Shown here in pieces: positions 45,719 through 55,456 of a stretch of DNA of 64,000 nt (its first letter is position 1; each line of letters starts with the position of its first letter). Position numbers and translations under genes: made by a program. Location of the stretch: NCBI RefSeq assembly GCF_947500655.1, contig NZ_CANMSK010000002.1, positions 186,001 to 250,000 on the forward strand, in the 5' to 3' direction. The stretch is from an uncultured Psychrosphaera sp. (GTDB lineage: Bacteria; Pseudomonadota; Gammaproteobacteria; Enterobacterales; Alteromonadaceae). A model generated the notes under the pieces. The model was not told the origin of the DNA. It saw only the letters and a program-made list of their open reading frames with translations, and did not search any database.

Positions 45719-47572
45719 TTATTTAAGTTTGCCTGGTTTTTCCCATGCGTGTTCGTCGGCTTCATGTGGCCAATGAGTGTCTTGTTTCAATGTTTCTTCT
45801 AGTAGCCGTTTCGCTTCATTTGCTTTTGATATGTATTCATTTTCATCGCCGTTATAAGCCGCTAATTCCATGACACTTTTATCATCATGTTTTTTGAATA
45901 AACGGCTCTTGCGGTAAGCAATATTACTTTGCCAGCCAAGTGCAACTAAAGCTTTAGCTCCAAGTTCGGCGCCAGAGGCCATAGTTTCTCGCTCAATATC
46001 ATTGACCCCTAAACGGTGTAATTCAACAGCATGAAGCCTGTTAATAGCACGCACTAATATTTTTAAATGCGGGAAATGTTTTTGCACCATATGTACTATG
46101 TTTAAGCTGCTATCAACATCGTCAACTGCAACCACAATTGCTTTTGCTGTGTCAGCTCCTGCACTGTGTAATAACTCAGCGCTTTCCCCTTCGCCGTAAT
46201 ACACTTTAAAGCCAAACTTTTTCACCATTTCAATTTGGCTAGCATCATGATCCAAAACCGTAGCACTTATATTATTGGCTAATAATAAACGACCAACTGA
46301 CTGACCAAAACGGCCAAAACCAATTACTATGATTGGGTTTTCTTCATCTATTACGTCCGCGTCTCTATGTTCTTTTTTGTGCGTAGCAAAACGTGGCGAT
46401 ATGTATTTTTCATTTACGATTAACATTAATGGCGTTAACAACATCGAGGTTGCAACCACTAAAGTTAATAGTCCAATTAATCCGGTTGGTAATACCCCGC
46501 TAGTACTAGCAAATGCAAATAATACAAAGGCAAATTCACCACCTTGGGCAAGTGCTACGGAGAATAACCAAGCGTCAGGTTTGGCTAATTTATTTGATTT
46601 AGCCAAGACAAATAAGACTAAAAACTTGCCTATGATCAATGCGGCGGTAAGGCCTATAACCACTAATGGCTCAGCAAATAACAGCGCAAAGTCTATACCT
46701 GCACCAACACTGATAAAAAACAAACCAAGTAATAAACCTTTGAACGGCTCAATATTACTTTCTAATTCGTGGCGGAAGTCACTGTCGGCTAAAACTACAC
46801 CGGCGATAAAAGTACCTAGTGCGGGTGATAAACCAATAGCTTGCATTGCTAAGGCAACACCAATAACAAGTAATAACGCGGAGGCGGTGAAAATTTCACG
46901 AAGTTTAGACTTAGCGATAAAGCCAAAGATTGGATTCATTAAATACTTACCGCCAAATATTATGGCAGCAATAACACCTACAACAACCAGTCCTTGAATC
47001 CAGCCAGTTTCACCAAGATGAGTCGAGTTAGAATTAACTAATAATTCTGGCGAAGATACGGCTAATAAAGGCAAAATTGCTAACATCGGGATAACGGCGA
47101 TATCTTGGAATAACAAAACAGCAAAGGCGCTTTGTCCGGCAGAGGTTTTCATCAGCCCTTTTTCTTGTAGGCTTTGTAATACAATAGCGGTGGAAGATAA
47201 AGCCAATACCATGCCTATCGCTAACGCTTGTTGCCAAATTAAACCTAAGTACATGCCAAATAGAGTTATTGCTGCAGTGCTTAATAAAACCTGTAATCCG
47301 CCAGTGCCAACGATAGGTCCGCGCATTTTCCATAACAAGCTAGGTTTTAATTCTAGCCCGACTAAGAACAACATCATAACAACACCAAATTCAGCAAAAT
47401 GCATTACGTCTGTTTGGTCGCCAACAAAACCAAGAACAAATGGACCAATTAATACACCAGCCACTAAATATCCAAGTACTGAACCTAAACCTAAACGTTT
47501 GGCGATAGGAACCGAAACAACAGCCGCACATAAGTATATAAAGGCATCAAATAACAAATTGCCATGTTCCAT
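45719..47572 (-). CDS. Kef-type K+/H+ antiporter
   Basis: 617 residues. A CPA2 antiporter half has about 12 TM helices (RLGLGSVLGYLVAGVLIGP, FAEFGVVMMLFLVGLELKP), followed by a TrkA-N/RCK Rossmann domain (PIIVIGFGRFGQSVGRLLL, ATVLDHDASQIEMVKKFGF). Such glutathione-gated systems acidify the cytoplasm against electrophiles. It starts one base after the stop of its probable ancillary reductase. I do not assign it to KefB or KefC. Confidence 0.93.
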   Translation of the reverse strand: MEHGNLLFDAFIYLCAAVVSVPIAKRLGLGSVLGYLVAGVLIGPFVLGFVGDQTDVMHFAEFGVVMMLFLVGLELKPSLLWKMRGPIVGTGGLQVLLSTAAITLFGMYLGLIWQQALAIGMVLALSSTAIVLQSLQEKGLMKTSAGQSAFAVLLFQDIAVIPMLAILPLLAVSSPELLVNSNSTHLGETGWIQGLVVVGVIAAIIFGGKYLMNPIFGFIAKSKLREIFTASALLLVIGVALAMQAIGLSPALGTFIAGVVLADSDFRHELESNIEPFKGLLLGLFFISVGAGIDFALLFAEPLVVIGLTAALIIGKFLVLFVLAKSNKLAKPDAWLFSVALAQGGEFAFVLFAFASTSGVLPTGLIGLLTLVVATSMLLTPLMLIVNEKYISPRFATHKKEHRDADVIDEENPIIVIGFGRFGQSVGRLLLANNISATVLDHDASQIEMVKKFGFKVYYGEGESAELLHSAGADTAKAIVVAVDDVDSSLNIVHMVQKHFPHLKILVRAINRLHAVELHRLGVNDIERETMASGAELGAKALVALGWQSNIAYRKSRLFKKHDDKSVMELAAYNGDENEYISKANEAKRLLEETLKQDTHWPHEADEHAWEKPGKLK

Positions 47573-47573
47573 G

Positions 47574-48170
47574 TTACTGCTCCCAGCGTTGGTTTAAGGT
47601 GTCTAAGTGGTTTACCGTATTACTGTCAAAATCATCTTGTTGTAACTCGGTAACAAAAGATTGATATTGCTCGCATAACTCTTTGAGTCTCTCTGGCGAT
47701 TTACCTAAATTCCTAGCGCCATGAGCAACTAAAGGAGGCAGAAACTCCATTCCACACAAGTGCGCAGTTTGATCAAATGGGGTTAATAATTCTCGGATGG
47801 TGAAACGATTATGGCCTTCAGTTGAATAAGCATTTTTACTACCACCTGTAGTGAGAACGGTTAACCATTGTTTACCTTTTAATGCTTCACCTTTTGGACC
47901 GTAGGCATAATTAAATTGTAAAACGAGATCTAGCCATTCTTTAAGAATAGCTGGGGCGCTGTACCAATAGAACGGATGTTGAAATATCACTACATCGGCA
48001 TTTGTTAGCATTTCTTGCTCGTCGTCGATATCAATAACACCGTCAGGATAAATGGAATACAAATCGTGAATCGTTACTTTGTCATTCTTGTTAACGGCAT
48101 TTAATAAGGCTTGGTTTATTTGGGAGTTTGCCAAATTGGGATGTGCCAAAATGATAAGGACGTTTCTCAT
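47574..48170 (-). CDS. Kef ancillary NAD(P)H oxidoreductase (KefF/KefG-like)
   Basis: 198 residues of the flavodoxin-like quinone reductase family: VLIILAHPNLANSQINQAL, FQHPFYWYSAPAILKEWLDLV and LTTGGSKNAYS. In E. coli the KefF/KefG partner of this type is needed for full antiporter activity. First gene of the reductase-Kef-ACT operon. Confidence 0.9.
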   Translation of the reverse strand: MRNVLIILAHPNLANSQINQALLNAVNKNDKVTIHDLYSIYPDGVIDIDDEQEMLTNADVVIFQHPFYWYSAPAILKEWLDLVLQFNYAYGPKGEALKGKQWLTVLTTGGSKNAYSTEGHNRFTIRELLTPFDQTAHLCGMEFLPPLVAHGARNLGKSPERLKELCEQYQSFVTELQQDDFDSNTVNHLDTLNQRWEQ

Positions 48171-48401
48171 TATTAATCCTGTAAGAGTAAATTAATCAGC
48201 ATAGGCATTAAGTGTACTCAGCATTCACCAAGAAAAGAACAAGAAAAAACCAATAATGACCATTGAGTTGTATTTGGGGCAAAATAGACTGCGCTTTATT
48301 AGTGCGGTTTTGGATCATTGTTGTGCATAATAAGTAAATAACTGACTAATTGATGATGTATTTATAACTTAACTATATGTTATATATCTACTTTATACAT
48401 A

Positions 48402-48417
48402 TGGCATTAAAGGTGCA
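48402..48417 (+). promoter_or_regulatory. Sigma-54 promoter of narK
   Basis: TGGCAT-TAAAG-GTGCA with exact GG-N10-GC spacing. The predicted start near 48427 precedes the first leader hairpin at 48431. The gap upstream to 48171 has no gene. Confidence 0.72.
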
Positions 48418-48430
48418 GTTTCTAGTAAAT

Positions 48431-48519
48431 TAAACCTCTGAGTTTATGTTTAAAGTTGAAAGTACGGCAAAGAAGCCACCAAGAAGAAGTGAATCACTTT
48501 GTCTTGGTGGCTTTTTTTT
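48431..48519 (+). promoter_or_regulatory. NasT-type antitermination leader of narK
   Basis: A first hairpin TAAAC-CTCTGA-GTTTA (48431-48446) has a six-base loop, though not A1/G4. The second, GGC-AAAGAA-GCC (48466-48477), has A1 and G4. GCCACCAAG (48475-48483) then pairs with CTTGGTGGC (48503-48511), followed by eight T residues. The second hairpin and the terminator share 48475-48477 and exclude each other. The layout matches nrtA. Confidence 0.68.
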
Positions 48520-48560
48520 ATGTCTAAAAAAATAATACTAACAGTGAGACGAGAAATTCC

Positions 48561-50051
48561 ATGACGACAAATGCAACTCCAGAAAAATTCAATCTGTTTT
48601 CCTTTCAAGGGAAAATGAAAATATTACATTTAAGCTGGATTGCTTTTTTTATCACCTTTATGGTGTGGTTTAACTTTGCCCCAATGTTAATGGCAGTTAA
48701 AGAATCGTTAGGATTAACCACCGCCGAAGTCAAAACGCTTCTTATTTTAAACGTTGCTTTTACCATTCCCGCCCGAGTCATTGTTGGTATGTTGACTGAC
48801 AAGTACGGGCCAAGATTAATTTACACTGGCTTATTAGCGATCTGTTCCATTCCTTGTTTTGCTTTTGCTATGGCCGATACATTTACTCAAGCTGCGATTG
48901 CTCGTTTTGCTTTAGGTCTTATTGGTGCCGGGTTTGTTGTTGGTATTCGTCTTGTTTCTGAATGGTTCCCGCATAATGAATTAGGTACTGCAGAAGGGAT
49001 ATATGGCGGTTGGGGTAACTTTGGTTCGGCCGCTGCAGCATTCACATTACCTACAGTAGCTGCAATTTGTGCAGGTGTATTTGGTGGTGAAGAAGGTTGG
49101 CGTTGGGCTATGGGACTTACTGGTTTAGTCAGTTTACTGTATTCATTTGTGTTTTATAAAAATGTGTCTGACACTCCAAAAGGTTCTACTTATTATCGTC
49201 CTAAAAAAGCAGGCGCGATGGAAGTAACTTCTAAAGGTGATTTCTGGTTATTGTTAGTGATGAAAATACCTATGTACGGCGCACTTGCTTTATTAACTTG
49301 GAAGTTGTCGCCAGCTGGAATAAGCATGTTTAGCGAATTTGTCGTGAATACTATTTATGTTGGTTTGGCAGCGTTATATTTGTTTGATAGTTACCATGTG
49401 TGGCAAGTGAATAAAAATATATTTGTTGAGCCAGTGGCTGAAATTCACAAGTACAGTTTCAAACAAGTTGCGGTATTAAATATTCTATATTTTGCGACCT
49501 TTGGTTCTGAATTAGCGGTTATTTCAATGTTACCTTTATTCTTCTCTGAGACCTTTGAATTAACACCTGTAGTTGCTGGAATGGTTGCTTCGGCATACGC
49601 CTTTATGAATTTAATGTCTCGTCCTGGTGGCGGTTGGTTATCTGACCGTTATGGTCGTAAGCCAGTGTTACTTATTTTAACTGCAGGCTTGGCCATTGGT
49701 TATTTTGTAATGGGACAAGTGGATAGTTCATGGGCTGTATGGTTAGCAGTTGTTGCAGCTATGGCGTGTTCGTTCTTTGTGCAAGCTGGCGAAGGTGCTG
49801 TATTTGCGGCCGTACCATTAATCAAACGTCGTATGACAGGGCAAATTGCAGGTATGACAGGTGCATACGGAAACGTAGGTGCAGTTGTGTATTTAACTGT
49901 GTTGTCTTTGGTTGATTACAGTACGTTCTTCTTAGTGATTGCTGCAACGGCTGTGGTTGGTTTTATTGCATTGTTAATGATGAAAGAGCCGGAAGGTCAC
50001 ATTGCTGAAGTACAAGAAGATGGTACAGTAGAGCTAATATCAGTTAGTTAA
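48561..50051 (+). CDS. narK: Nitrate/nitrite MFS transporter
   Basis: 496 residues with 12 TM helices. MFS motifs include PARVIVGMLTDKYGPRLIY and, in the second half, LMSRPGGGWLSDRYGRKPV. The nitrate signature glycine-rich region (AEGIYGGWGNFGSAAAAF) near TM5 is the hallmark of NarK/NRT2 proteins. In an assimilatory setting it imports nitrate. It is followed after 52 bp by a PP2C-kinase fusion, and its leader carries an antitermination structure. Confidence 0.95.
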   Translation: MTTNATPEKFNLFSFQGKMKILHLSWIAFFITFMVWFNFAPMLMAVKESLGLTTAEVKTLLILNVAFTIPARVIVGMLTDKYGPRLIYTGLLAICSIPCFAFAMADTFTQAAIARFALGLIGAGFVVGIRLVSEWFPHNELGTAEGIYGGWGNFGSAAAAFTLPTVAAICAGVFGGEEGWRWAMGLTGLVSLLYSFVFYKNVSDTPKGSTYYRPKKAGAMEVTSKGDFWLLLVMKIPMYGALALLTWKLSPAGISMFSEFVVNTIYVGLAALYLFDSYHVWQVNKNIFVEPVAEIHKYSFKQVAVLNILYFATFGSELAVISMLPLFFSETFELTPVVAGMVASAYAFMNLMSRPGGGWLSDRYGRKPVLLILTAGLAIGYFVMGQVDSSWAVWLAVVAAMACSFFVQAGEGAVFAAVPLIKRRMTGQIAGMTGAYGNVGAVVYLTVLSLVDYSTFFLVIAATAVVGFIALLMMKEPEGHIAEVQEDGTVELISVS

Positions 50052-50103
50052 TTTAATATATTAACTTGCAAGCCTATTTGGATAAACAACTGAGTAAATA
50101 CCT

Positions 50104-51906
50104 TTGTCTGATTTAATAGCCACAAAACAGAGTCTTAAAAAAGGCTCTGTTGATTCTGAAAATACATCTACAAAAATGTTAGATGTTTTGTTTGGAGGCT
50201 TTTCTGACAAAGGGGTTAAGGTTGAAAACCAAGATGCGTTTGCCGCACAACAAGCTAAAGGTTCTGCTCGGGAATTAAAAGGTAGTGTTGTTTGTATTGC
50301 CGATGGTGCAAGTTGTAGTGACAATGCACAGCAAGCAAGTCAAACCAGTGTTACTACCTTTATTCGTGACTATTTCAGTACTCCTGAATCTTGGTCGACT
50401 AAAGATTCGGTCGCGCGTGTTTTATCCTCGTTAAACTCCTGGTTATTCCATCACGGTCAGCAAGCGAGCTGTCGTCAAAATCAATTAGTCACAACCTTTA
50501 GTGCGGTCATTTTTAAGTCTAATACTGCGTACTTATGTCATGCTGGAGACAGTCGAGTTTACTTATATCGTCAAGGTAAAGTAGAACAGCTGACTAAAGA
50601 TCACAGTTATTTCCAAAATGAACATAGCAGCGTATTAACCCGTGCATTGGGTATGGATAGCCACTTAGAAGTGGATTTTATTCAGCGAGATTTACAACTA
50701 AATGACCGATTTGTACTAACCACCGATGGCGTACACGACTGCTTAACCAACAAACAACTTGAAGCACATCTATCAAACAAAGAACTGAGTTTAGAAAAGA
50801 TAGCTACGGAAATCTGTTTAACCGCTGAACAGGCTGGCAGTAAAGATAACTTGAGCTGCATAATTGCAGAGGTTGTCAATTTACCTAATAAAGACATCGA
50901 TGAGGTTCATCAACAACTTACTGCATTAAAAATTCCGCCTGTGATGAAACCCGGCGTAACTATAGATAATTATTTAATTGAAAAAGTAATTCACAGCGGC
51001 GCTCGTAGTCATGTTTATGTTGCTAAAGATAAAAATACTGAGCAAAAAGTAGTGTTAAAAGCACCGTCCGATAACTTTGCCGAAGACTTAAATTACCTTG
51101 AAGGCTTTGTCCGTGAGCAGTGGGTTGGCAGTCGTATAAATCATAAATCTATAATGAAAATTTACCCTAGGGTAAAAGAAAATGGTCAAGCTACAAGTCC
51201 ATTTTTGTACCATGTTTGTGAATATGTTGAAGGTATAACGTTACGACAATGGATGTATGATAATCCAAATCCTAGCTTAAGCTTGGTGCGTGACGTTACG
51301 GCAAAAATCATTGCGGGACTGCGAGTATTCCAACGTCAAAGTATGGTGCATAGAGATTTAAAACCTGAAAATATCATGATTGAGAATGACGGTAATATTA
51401 AACTTATCGACTTTGGTACTGTGCAGGTAAGTGGCTTAGCTGAGATAAGCTCCCCTTTAATTGAAGATACATTAGCGGGTGCCGTTGGTTATATCGCACC
51501 GGAATATTTGTTGGGACAGCAAGGCGTTCATCGTTCGGATATATTCTCATTGGGCGTCATTGTTTACGAAATGCTAACTGGAGAATTACCGTTTAAAACG
51601 CCTTTGGTGCAACATCAACAAGTAACCAATTTTGACCAATGGCAATATCGCTTTGCTAAACAAATAAGAAAAGACATTCCTGTATGGTTAGATTTAGCCT
51701 TACAAAAAGCCACTCAACCAAATATATCTAGCCGCTATTTAGCTTTGTCTGAATTTTTAAAAGACTTAACAACTCCAAATAGGATGATGGTAAACAAAAT
51801 AGAGTCAGCGCCGTTACTTGAAAGAAACCCTGTTGGTTTTTGGAAGATGTTAAGCACGTTGCTCGCTTTTTTATTAATTATTCAAACGTATTTATTTTAC
51901 CGTTAA
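50104..51906 (+). CDS. PP2C phosphatase fused to a Ser/Thr protein kinase, membrane-anchored
   Basis: 600 residues from a TTG (upstream stop nearby; the next Met is 24 residues in). Residues about 25-260 are a PP2C phosphatase with NQDAF, VCIADGAS, HAGDSRVYLYRQG and TTDGVHDCL, all metal-site motifs. Residues about 290-560 are a Hanks-type kinase: VVLKAP (Lys), VHRDLKPEN (catalytic loop) and LIDFGTV (Mg2+). One C-terminal TM helix ends the protein. The gene follows narK in the same direction, so it may control nitrate transport or reduction, but targets are unknown. Confidence 0.92.
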   Translation: MSDLIATKQSLKKGSVDSENTSTKMLDVLFGGFSDKGVKVENQDAFAAQQAKGSARELKGSVVCIADGASCSDNAQQASQTSVTTFIRDYFSTPESWSTKDSVARVLSSLNSWLFHHGQQASCRQNQLVTTFSAVIFKSNTAYLCHAGDSRVYLYRQGKVEQLTKDHSYFQNEHSSVLTRALGMDSHLEVDFIQRDLQLNDRFVLTTDGVHDCLTNKQLEAHLSNKELSLEKIATEICLTAEQAGSKDNLSCIIAEVVNLPNKDIDEVHQQLTALKIPPVMKPGVTIDNYLIEKVIHSGARSHVYVAKDKNTEQKVVLKAPSDNFAEDLNYLEGFVREQWVGSRINHKSIMKIYPRVKENGQATSPFLYHVCEYVEGITLRQWMYDNPNPSLSLVRDVTAKIIAGLRVFQRQSMVHRDLKPENIMIENDGNIKLIDFGTVQVSGLAEISSPLIEDTLAGAVGYIAPEYLLGQQGVHRSDIFSLGVIVYEMLTGELPFKTPLVQHQQVTNFDQWQYRFAKQIRKDIPVWLDLALQKATQPNISSRYLALSEFLKDLTTPNRMMVNKIESAPLLERNPVGFWKMLSTLLAFLLIIQTYLFYR

Positions 51907-52247
51907 TGATGATGGATTTTAATTTACATTTAATTAAATGACCGACACTCATAAATGGTGTTGTTAAATGACCCTAGTTCATCCATTGTTTTAGACTCAT
52001 TAGTTTAATGATGTTTTTCATGTCAGACTTTGTTATTTATTGTCACTAGCAAGTGAAAGTATTGATAATAGTGCTGCTATTTACGTTGAAAATATCTATC
52101 TGATAATGACATTAAGAAATAAAGAGCTCTTAATATAAATTTTTCATACCAATTGGTATAAATAGTTTGGCAAGACCTCTTTACTTCGTTAGTCTAGGCT
52201 GATGCAGGTAACTATTAATTTTGGCTTAAATCGGAGTAAGTACTCAT
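51907..52247. other. Gap with a TACCAATTGGTA palindrome
   Basis: No gene seen. A perfect 14-bp palindrome ATACCAATTGGTAT sits at 52146-52159. The motif is frequent in marine gammaproteobacteria; its role is unclear. Confidence 0.5.
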
Positions 52248-52658
52248 ATGAAAAATACTATTAGCGGAAGTTGTTTATGTGGACAAGTTGTTAGTAAAGT
52301 AACTGGACCATTTAAAAGGTTTTACCAATGTCATTGTGACCGTTGTCAGAAAAAAACAGGCTCTGCATTTGCATCATTAATCTTTACCGACCCAGATAAA
52401 ATAGAATGGGTGTCAGGGCAAGAGTTAGTAAAACGTTATGATTTACCCGATGCGATACGTTTTTGTAATACCTTTTGTACAACTTGTGGTTCACAAGTTC
52501 CTTATTTAAGTCGAGATGGCTCTACATTGGCTATTCCAGCTGGTTACTTAGATGAAGATCCCAAAATACGCCCATCAGCTAATATTTTCTTTAAAGAAAA
52601 AGCCTGTTGGTTGGAAGAAGGACAAGTTGCGAATAAATACGACCGATATCCTGATTAA
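52248..52658 (+). CDS. GFA-family (glutathione-dependent formaldehyde-activating) protein
   Basis: 136 residues with the GFA zinc motifs GSCLCGQV, CHCDRCQKKTGSAFAS and CTTCGSQVP. Proteins of this family use Cys ligands and are often annotated from distant similarity to Gfa; true substrate unknown. Standalone. Confidence 0.88.
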   Translation: MKNTISGSCLCGQVVSKVTGPFKRFYQCHCDRCQKKTGSAFASLIFTDPDKIEWVSGQELVKRYDLPDAIRFCNTFCTTCGSQVPYLSRDGSTLAIPAGYLDEDPKIRPSANIFFKEKACWLEEGQVANKYDRYPD

Positions 52659-52775
52659 TCAACAGAACGGATACCAAAGCTAGCAGCTGAGTAAATGAAT
52701 TACTCGTGTTCATATTATCAGACTAATTGACCGTTAAAGAATTAACTCAATTAGTCACAATATTTTAAGTTAATT

Positions 52776-53666
52776 ATGCCTATTCAAACCTTTAAATTAC
52801 TCGCCTTTATTAGTTTTGCGTTAATCGCTTTTGCTGGAAATTCCGTTTTATGTCGTTTGGCTTTGGGGCAAGGTTTAATTGATGCTTCAAGTTTTACATC
52901 AATACGCCTGTTGTCTGGCATTGTTTCTTTGCTCGTCATCAGCCTTATTTTAGTTAAAGGCAATGTTGTCAGTGTGGTACAGGAGTTTAAAAAACAAAAC
53001 TCGTTAAAAACCTGGTTAGCTAGTTTAATGTTATTTGTTTATGCCGTTACTTTTTCTTATGGATATATCTCGTTAGATACAGGCACTGGGGCATTAATTT
53101 TATTTGGTTTAGTGCAACTTACAATGATCATTGTTGGTGCGTTATATGGTAATAAATTACATTTTGCAGAGTGGTTAGGGATAGCCTTAGCTTTTGTTGG
53201 TGTGATTTATCTAGTGCTTCCTAGCTTATCAACACCTTCGTTATTAGGTTTTATACTAATGGCTTTATCAGGTATTGCTTGGGCGATTTATACATTATTA
53301 GGTAGAGGATCCAAACAGCCTATAATAGATACAACGGCAAATTTTCTGCGCACTATTCCTTTTGTACTCGTGCTAATTTTACTGACCTTTGAATACAGTA
53401 AAATTACGGACTGGGGCATGATATATGCCATCTTATCTGGGGCAGTTACTTCTGCTATTGGTTATGCACTTTGGTATCTAGTACTTAAAGATATATCAGT
53501 GACACAAGCTGCTGTGGTACAACTTTTGGTGCCAATATTAGCAGCTGTTGGTGGTGTATTATTTGTGAGTGAGCCTATTTCTATTAGGTTAGTTATCTCA
53601 TCTTTATTAGTTCTCGGCGGTATTTTAATAGTAATAATGGGTCGCCGTTATTATACCAAGTCTTGA
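52776..53666 (+). CDS. EamA/DMT-type transporter
   Basis: 296 residues with ten TM helices in two EamA halves (for example AFAGNSVLCRLALGQG and SAIGYALWYLVLKDIS). An inner-membrane exporter or importer of small metabolites; substrate cannot be predicted. Standalone. Confidence 0.9.
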   Translation: MPIQTFKLLAFISFALIAFAGNSVLCRLALGQGLIDASSFTSIRLLSGIVSLLVISLILVKGNVVSVVQEFKKQNSLKTWLASLMLFVYAVTFSYGYISLDTGTGALILFGLVQLTMIIVGALYGNKLHFAEWLGIALAFVGVIYLVLPSLSTPSLLGFILMALSGIAWAIYTLLGRGSKQPIIDTTANFLRTIPFVLVLILLTFEYSKITDWGMIYAILSGAVTSAIGYALWYLVLKDISVTQAAVVQLLVPILAAVGGVLFVSEPISIRLVISSLLVLGGILIVIMGRRYYTKS

Positions 53667-53734
53667 TTTTATCTTTGTTGTTGGAGCTATAAAATAGTTA
53701 AGGTTTATGTGGACAATATAATAGGCAGTATTAA

Positions 53735-54064
53735 ATGAATGTAGCAAGCTCAGTTCAAGTGATGTTTCGATTTTTATCACTTAATCGTATGCAGAGTTTT
53801 ACGCTAAATAAAGAGTTAATGGATGCTTATTGCATTGAGGTCGAAGAGAAAAAGCAGTACATAGGCATGGTGCCTTTAACGCCAATGAGCCTTAACGATA
53901 TTATCGATTTTTATATTAAGCAACAACTGACATTGGATGATTGTGATATTTCGATAATGGTTAACATGGAGAAGGTTAATGTTAGTCAACCGATCCCTAA
54001 AATTGTTAGCGACATGTTAAAACATATCGAATGTTCAATGTCAGTTGTACTCACGCAAGACTAG
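53735..54064 (+). CDS. Hypothetical protein
   Basis: 109 residues with no signal peptide or TM helix. Alternating strands and helices (VQVMFRFLSLNRMQSF, MSLNDIIDFYIKQQL). I recognise no family. Standalone on the plus strand. Confidence 0.6.
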   Translation: MNVASSVQVMFRFLSLNRMQSFTLNKELMDAYCIEVEEKKQYIGMVPLTPMSLNDIIDFYIKQQLTLDDCDISIMVNMEKVNVSQPIPKIVSDMLKHIECSMSVVLTQD

Positions 54065-54225
54065 CGATAAGGCGGTAAGCAGTAAAGTGTATCCTTGTAT
54101 GGTAATTAGTCATATAGAATAGAGCTACTTTGTGGCATAGTCCTGACACTTCAATCTGTCGACTAAAGTCATTTATGATTGTTGGTAAATTCATTAATGA
54201 CTTAAACTTTAGGAAACGTTAGCTC

Positions 54226-54522
54226 ATGTCTGATTTGATCCCAATAGAGGATATATCTGAGATAAATCCAGATGTAACTTGTTCCACTTGCCGAGCAAAC
54301 TGTTGCAAGTTGGAGGTCATGTTGATCACGGAAACTGGCGTTCCACCGCGGTACATTAAAACCGACAAATGGGGTTCAGAAGTCATGTTAAGACTGGATG
54401 ATGGTTGGTGTGCTGCGTTAGACCGAGACACACATATGTGCAGTATTTATGAAGTTCGTCCGCTTATTTGTAGAGAGTTTGAAATGGGTTCTTTTGAGTG
54501 TATAGAAGAGCGCAACGATTAA
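54226..54522 (+). CDS. YkgJ-type cysteine-cluster protein
   Basis: 98 residues with the YkgJ/Fe-S or Zn cluster pattern: CSTCRANCC near the start, CAALDRDTHMCSIYEVRP and LICREFEMGSFEC. Function of the family is not established. It is 29 bp before an NAD-dependent epimerase-like gene. Confidence 0.85.
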   Translation: MSDLIPIEDISEINPDVTCSTCRANCCKLEVMLITETGVPPRYIKTDKWGSEVMLRLDDGWCAALDRDTHMCSIYEVRPLICREFEMGSFECIEERND

Positions 54523-54551
54523 TTTTAATGTTAACTATAAAAATTTAAGTA

Positions 54552-55388
54552 ATGTTGTATATGGATTTCAATAAGATCAAAAAGCATAAAATTAGTATAT
54601 TAGGTGGCGGTTGGTTGGGTTATCCGTTGGCTCAAACGTTAAGTGAGCTTGGAGCTTGGGTTAATCTCGCTACTCGTTCTCAACAGAGATTAGATACTTA
54701 TAAGCTTGCGTCAAATGTAGAAAGTTTTTTAATTGATATCGAAAATTTACAAGAGAAGCTACAACAAAATATCGCTGCTTTTTTATCAGCTGATATTTTA
54801 ATTGTTAATATAACGAATAAAAATATTCCTGCATTTGCTGAATTCATTCACTTGATAGAAAAGTCCTCGATTAAACACGTGATGTTTATTAGCTCCACTT
54901 CCGTTTATCCAGATAATAATTCAATTATTTCAGAAGATGATGGTATTGAATTAACTGATCATCCTTTATCTCAAATAGAAAACTTATTTAAACAAGCTAA
55001 AACGTTTACCACCACTGTTGTTCGTTTTAGTGGGCTTATTGGTTATGAACGTCATCCTGGCCGTTTTTTTCGTAACGGAAAAACGATTAAAAATGCACAA
55101 GCTAAAGTAAATCTTATTCATCGTGATGATTGCCTTAATATACTGGTTCAAATAATCAATGATGATGTTTGGGGAGAGAGTTTTAATGTATGTTCAGATG
55201 CCCACCCAAACAAACAAGAATTTTATACTTATGCAGCTGAATCGTTAGGGGTGGAACCTGCCAAATGTGATGTGGAAACCACACCATTATTTAAAATAAT
55301 TGATAATACAAAAATAAAAAACAAGTTGAATTATCAGTTTATTTATCCAGATGTAATGGCACTAGATTTCAGTAAAGTTGAGTGCTGA
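54552..55388 (+). CDS. NAD(P)-dependent epimerase-like protein (YeeZ-like)
   Basis: 278 residues, Rossmann SDR-like: ISILGGGWLGYPLAQTL binds the nucleotide, and KHVMFISSTSVYPD is the atypical Ser/Tyr region. The active-site YxxxK is not apparent, as in YeeZ-type proteins. Start may be the Met at 54561. Substrate unknown. Confidence 0.85.
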   Translation: MLYMDFNKIKKHKISILGGGWLGYPLAQTLSELGAWVNLATRSQQRLDTYKLASNVESFLIDIENLQEKLQQNIAAFLSADILIVNITNKNIPAFAEFIHLIEKSSIKHVMFISSTSVYPDNNSIISEDDGIELTDHPLSQIENLFKQAKTFTTTVVRFSGLIGYERHPGRFFRNGKTIKNAQAKVNLIHRDDCLNILVQIINDDVWGESFNVCSDAHPNKQEFYTYAAESLGVEPAKCDVETTPLFKIIDNTKIKNKLNYQFIYPDVMALDFSKVEC

Positions 55389-55456
55389 ACAACATTTTTA
55401 AATAATGTGAAAAGCAAATGATCTAAAAATAGAGCGAATTAGCTCGTTAATTTCTC

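Noticed and set aside
46329..46997. 222-codon plus-strand frame inside the Kef gene
   Set aside because: It lies opposite a clear antiporter sequence, has no recognisable domain and an amino-acid pattern typical of antisense reading.
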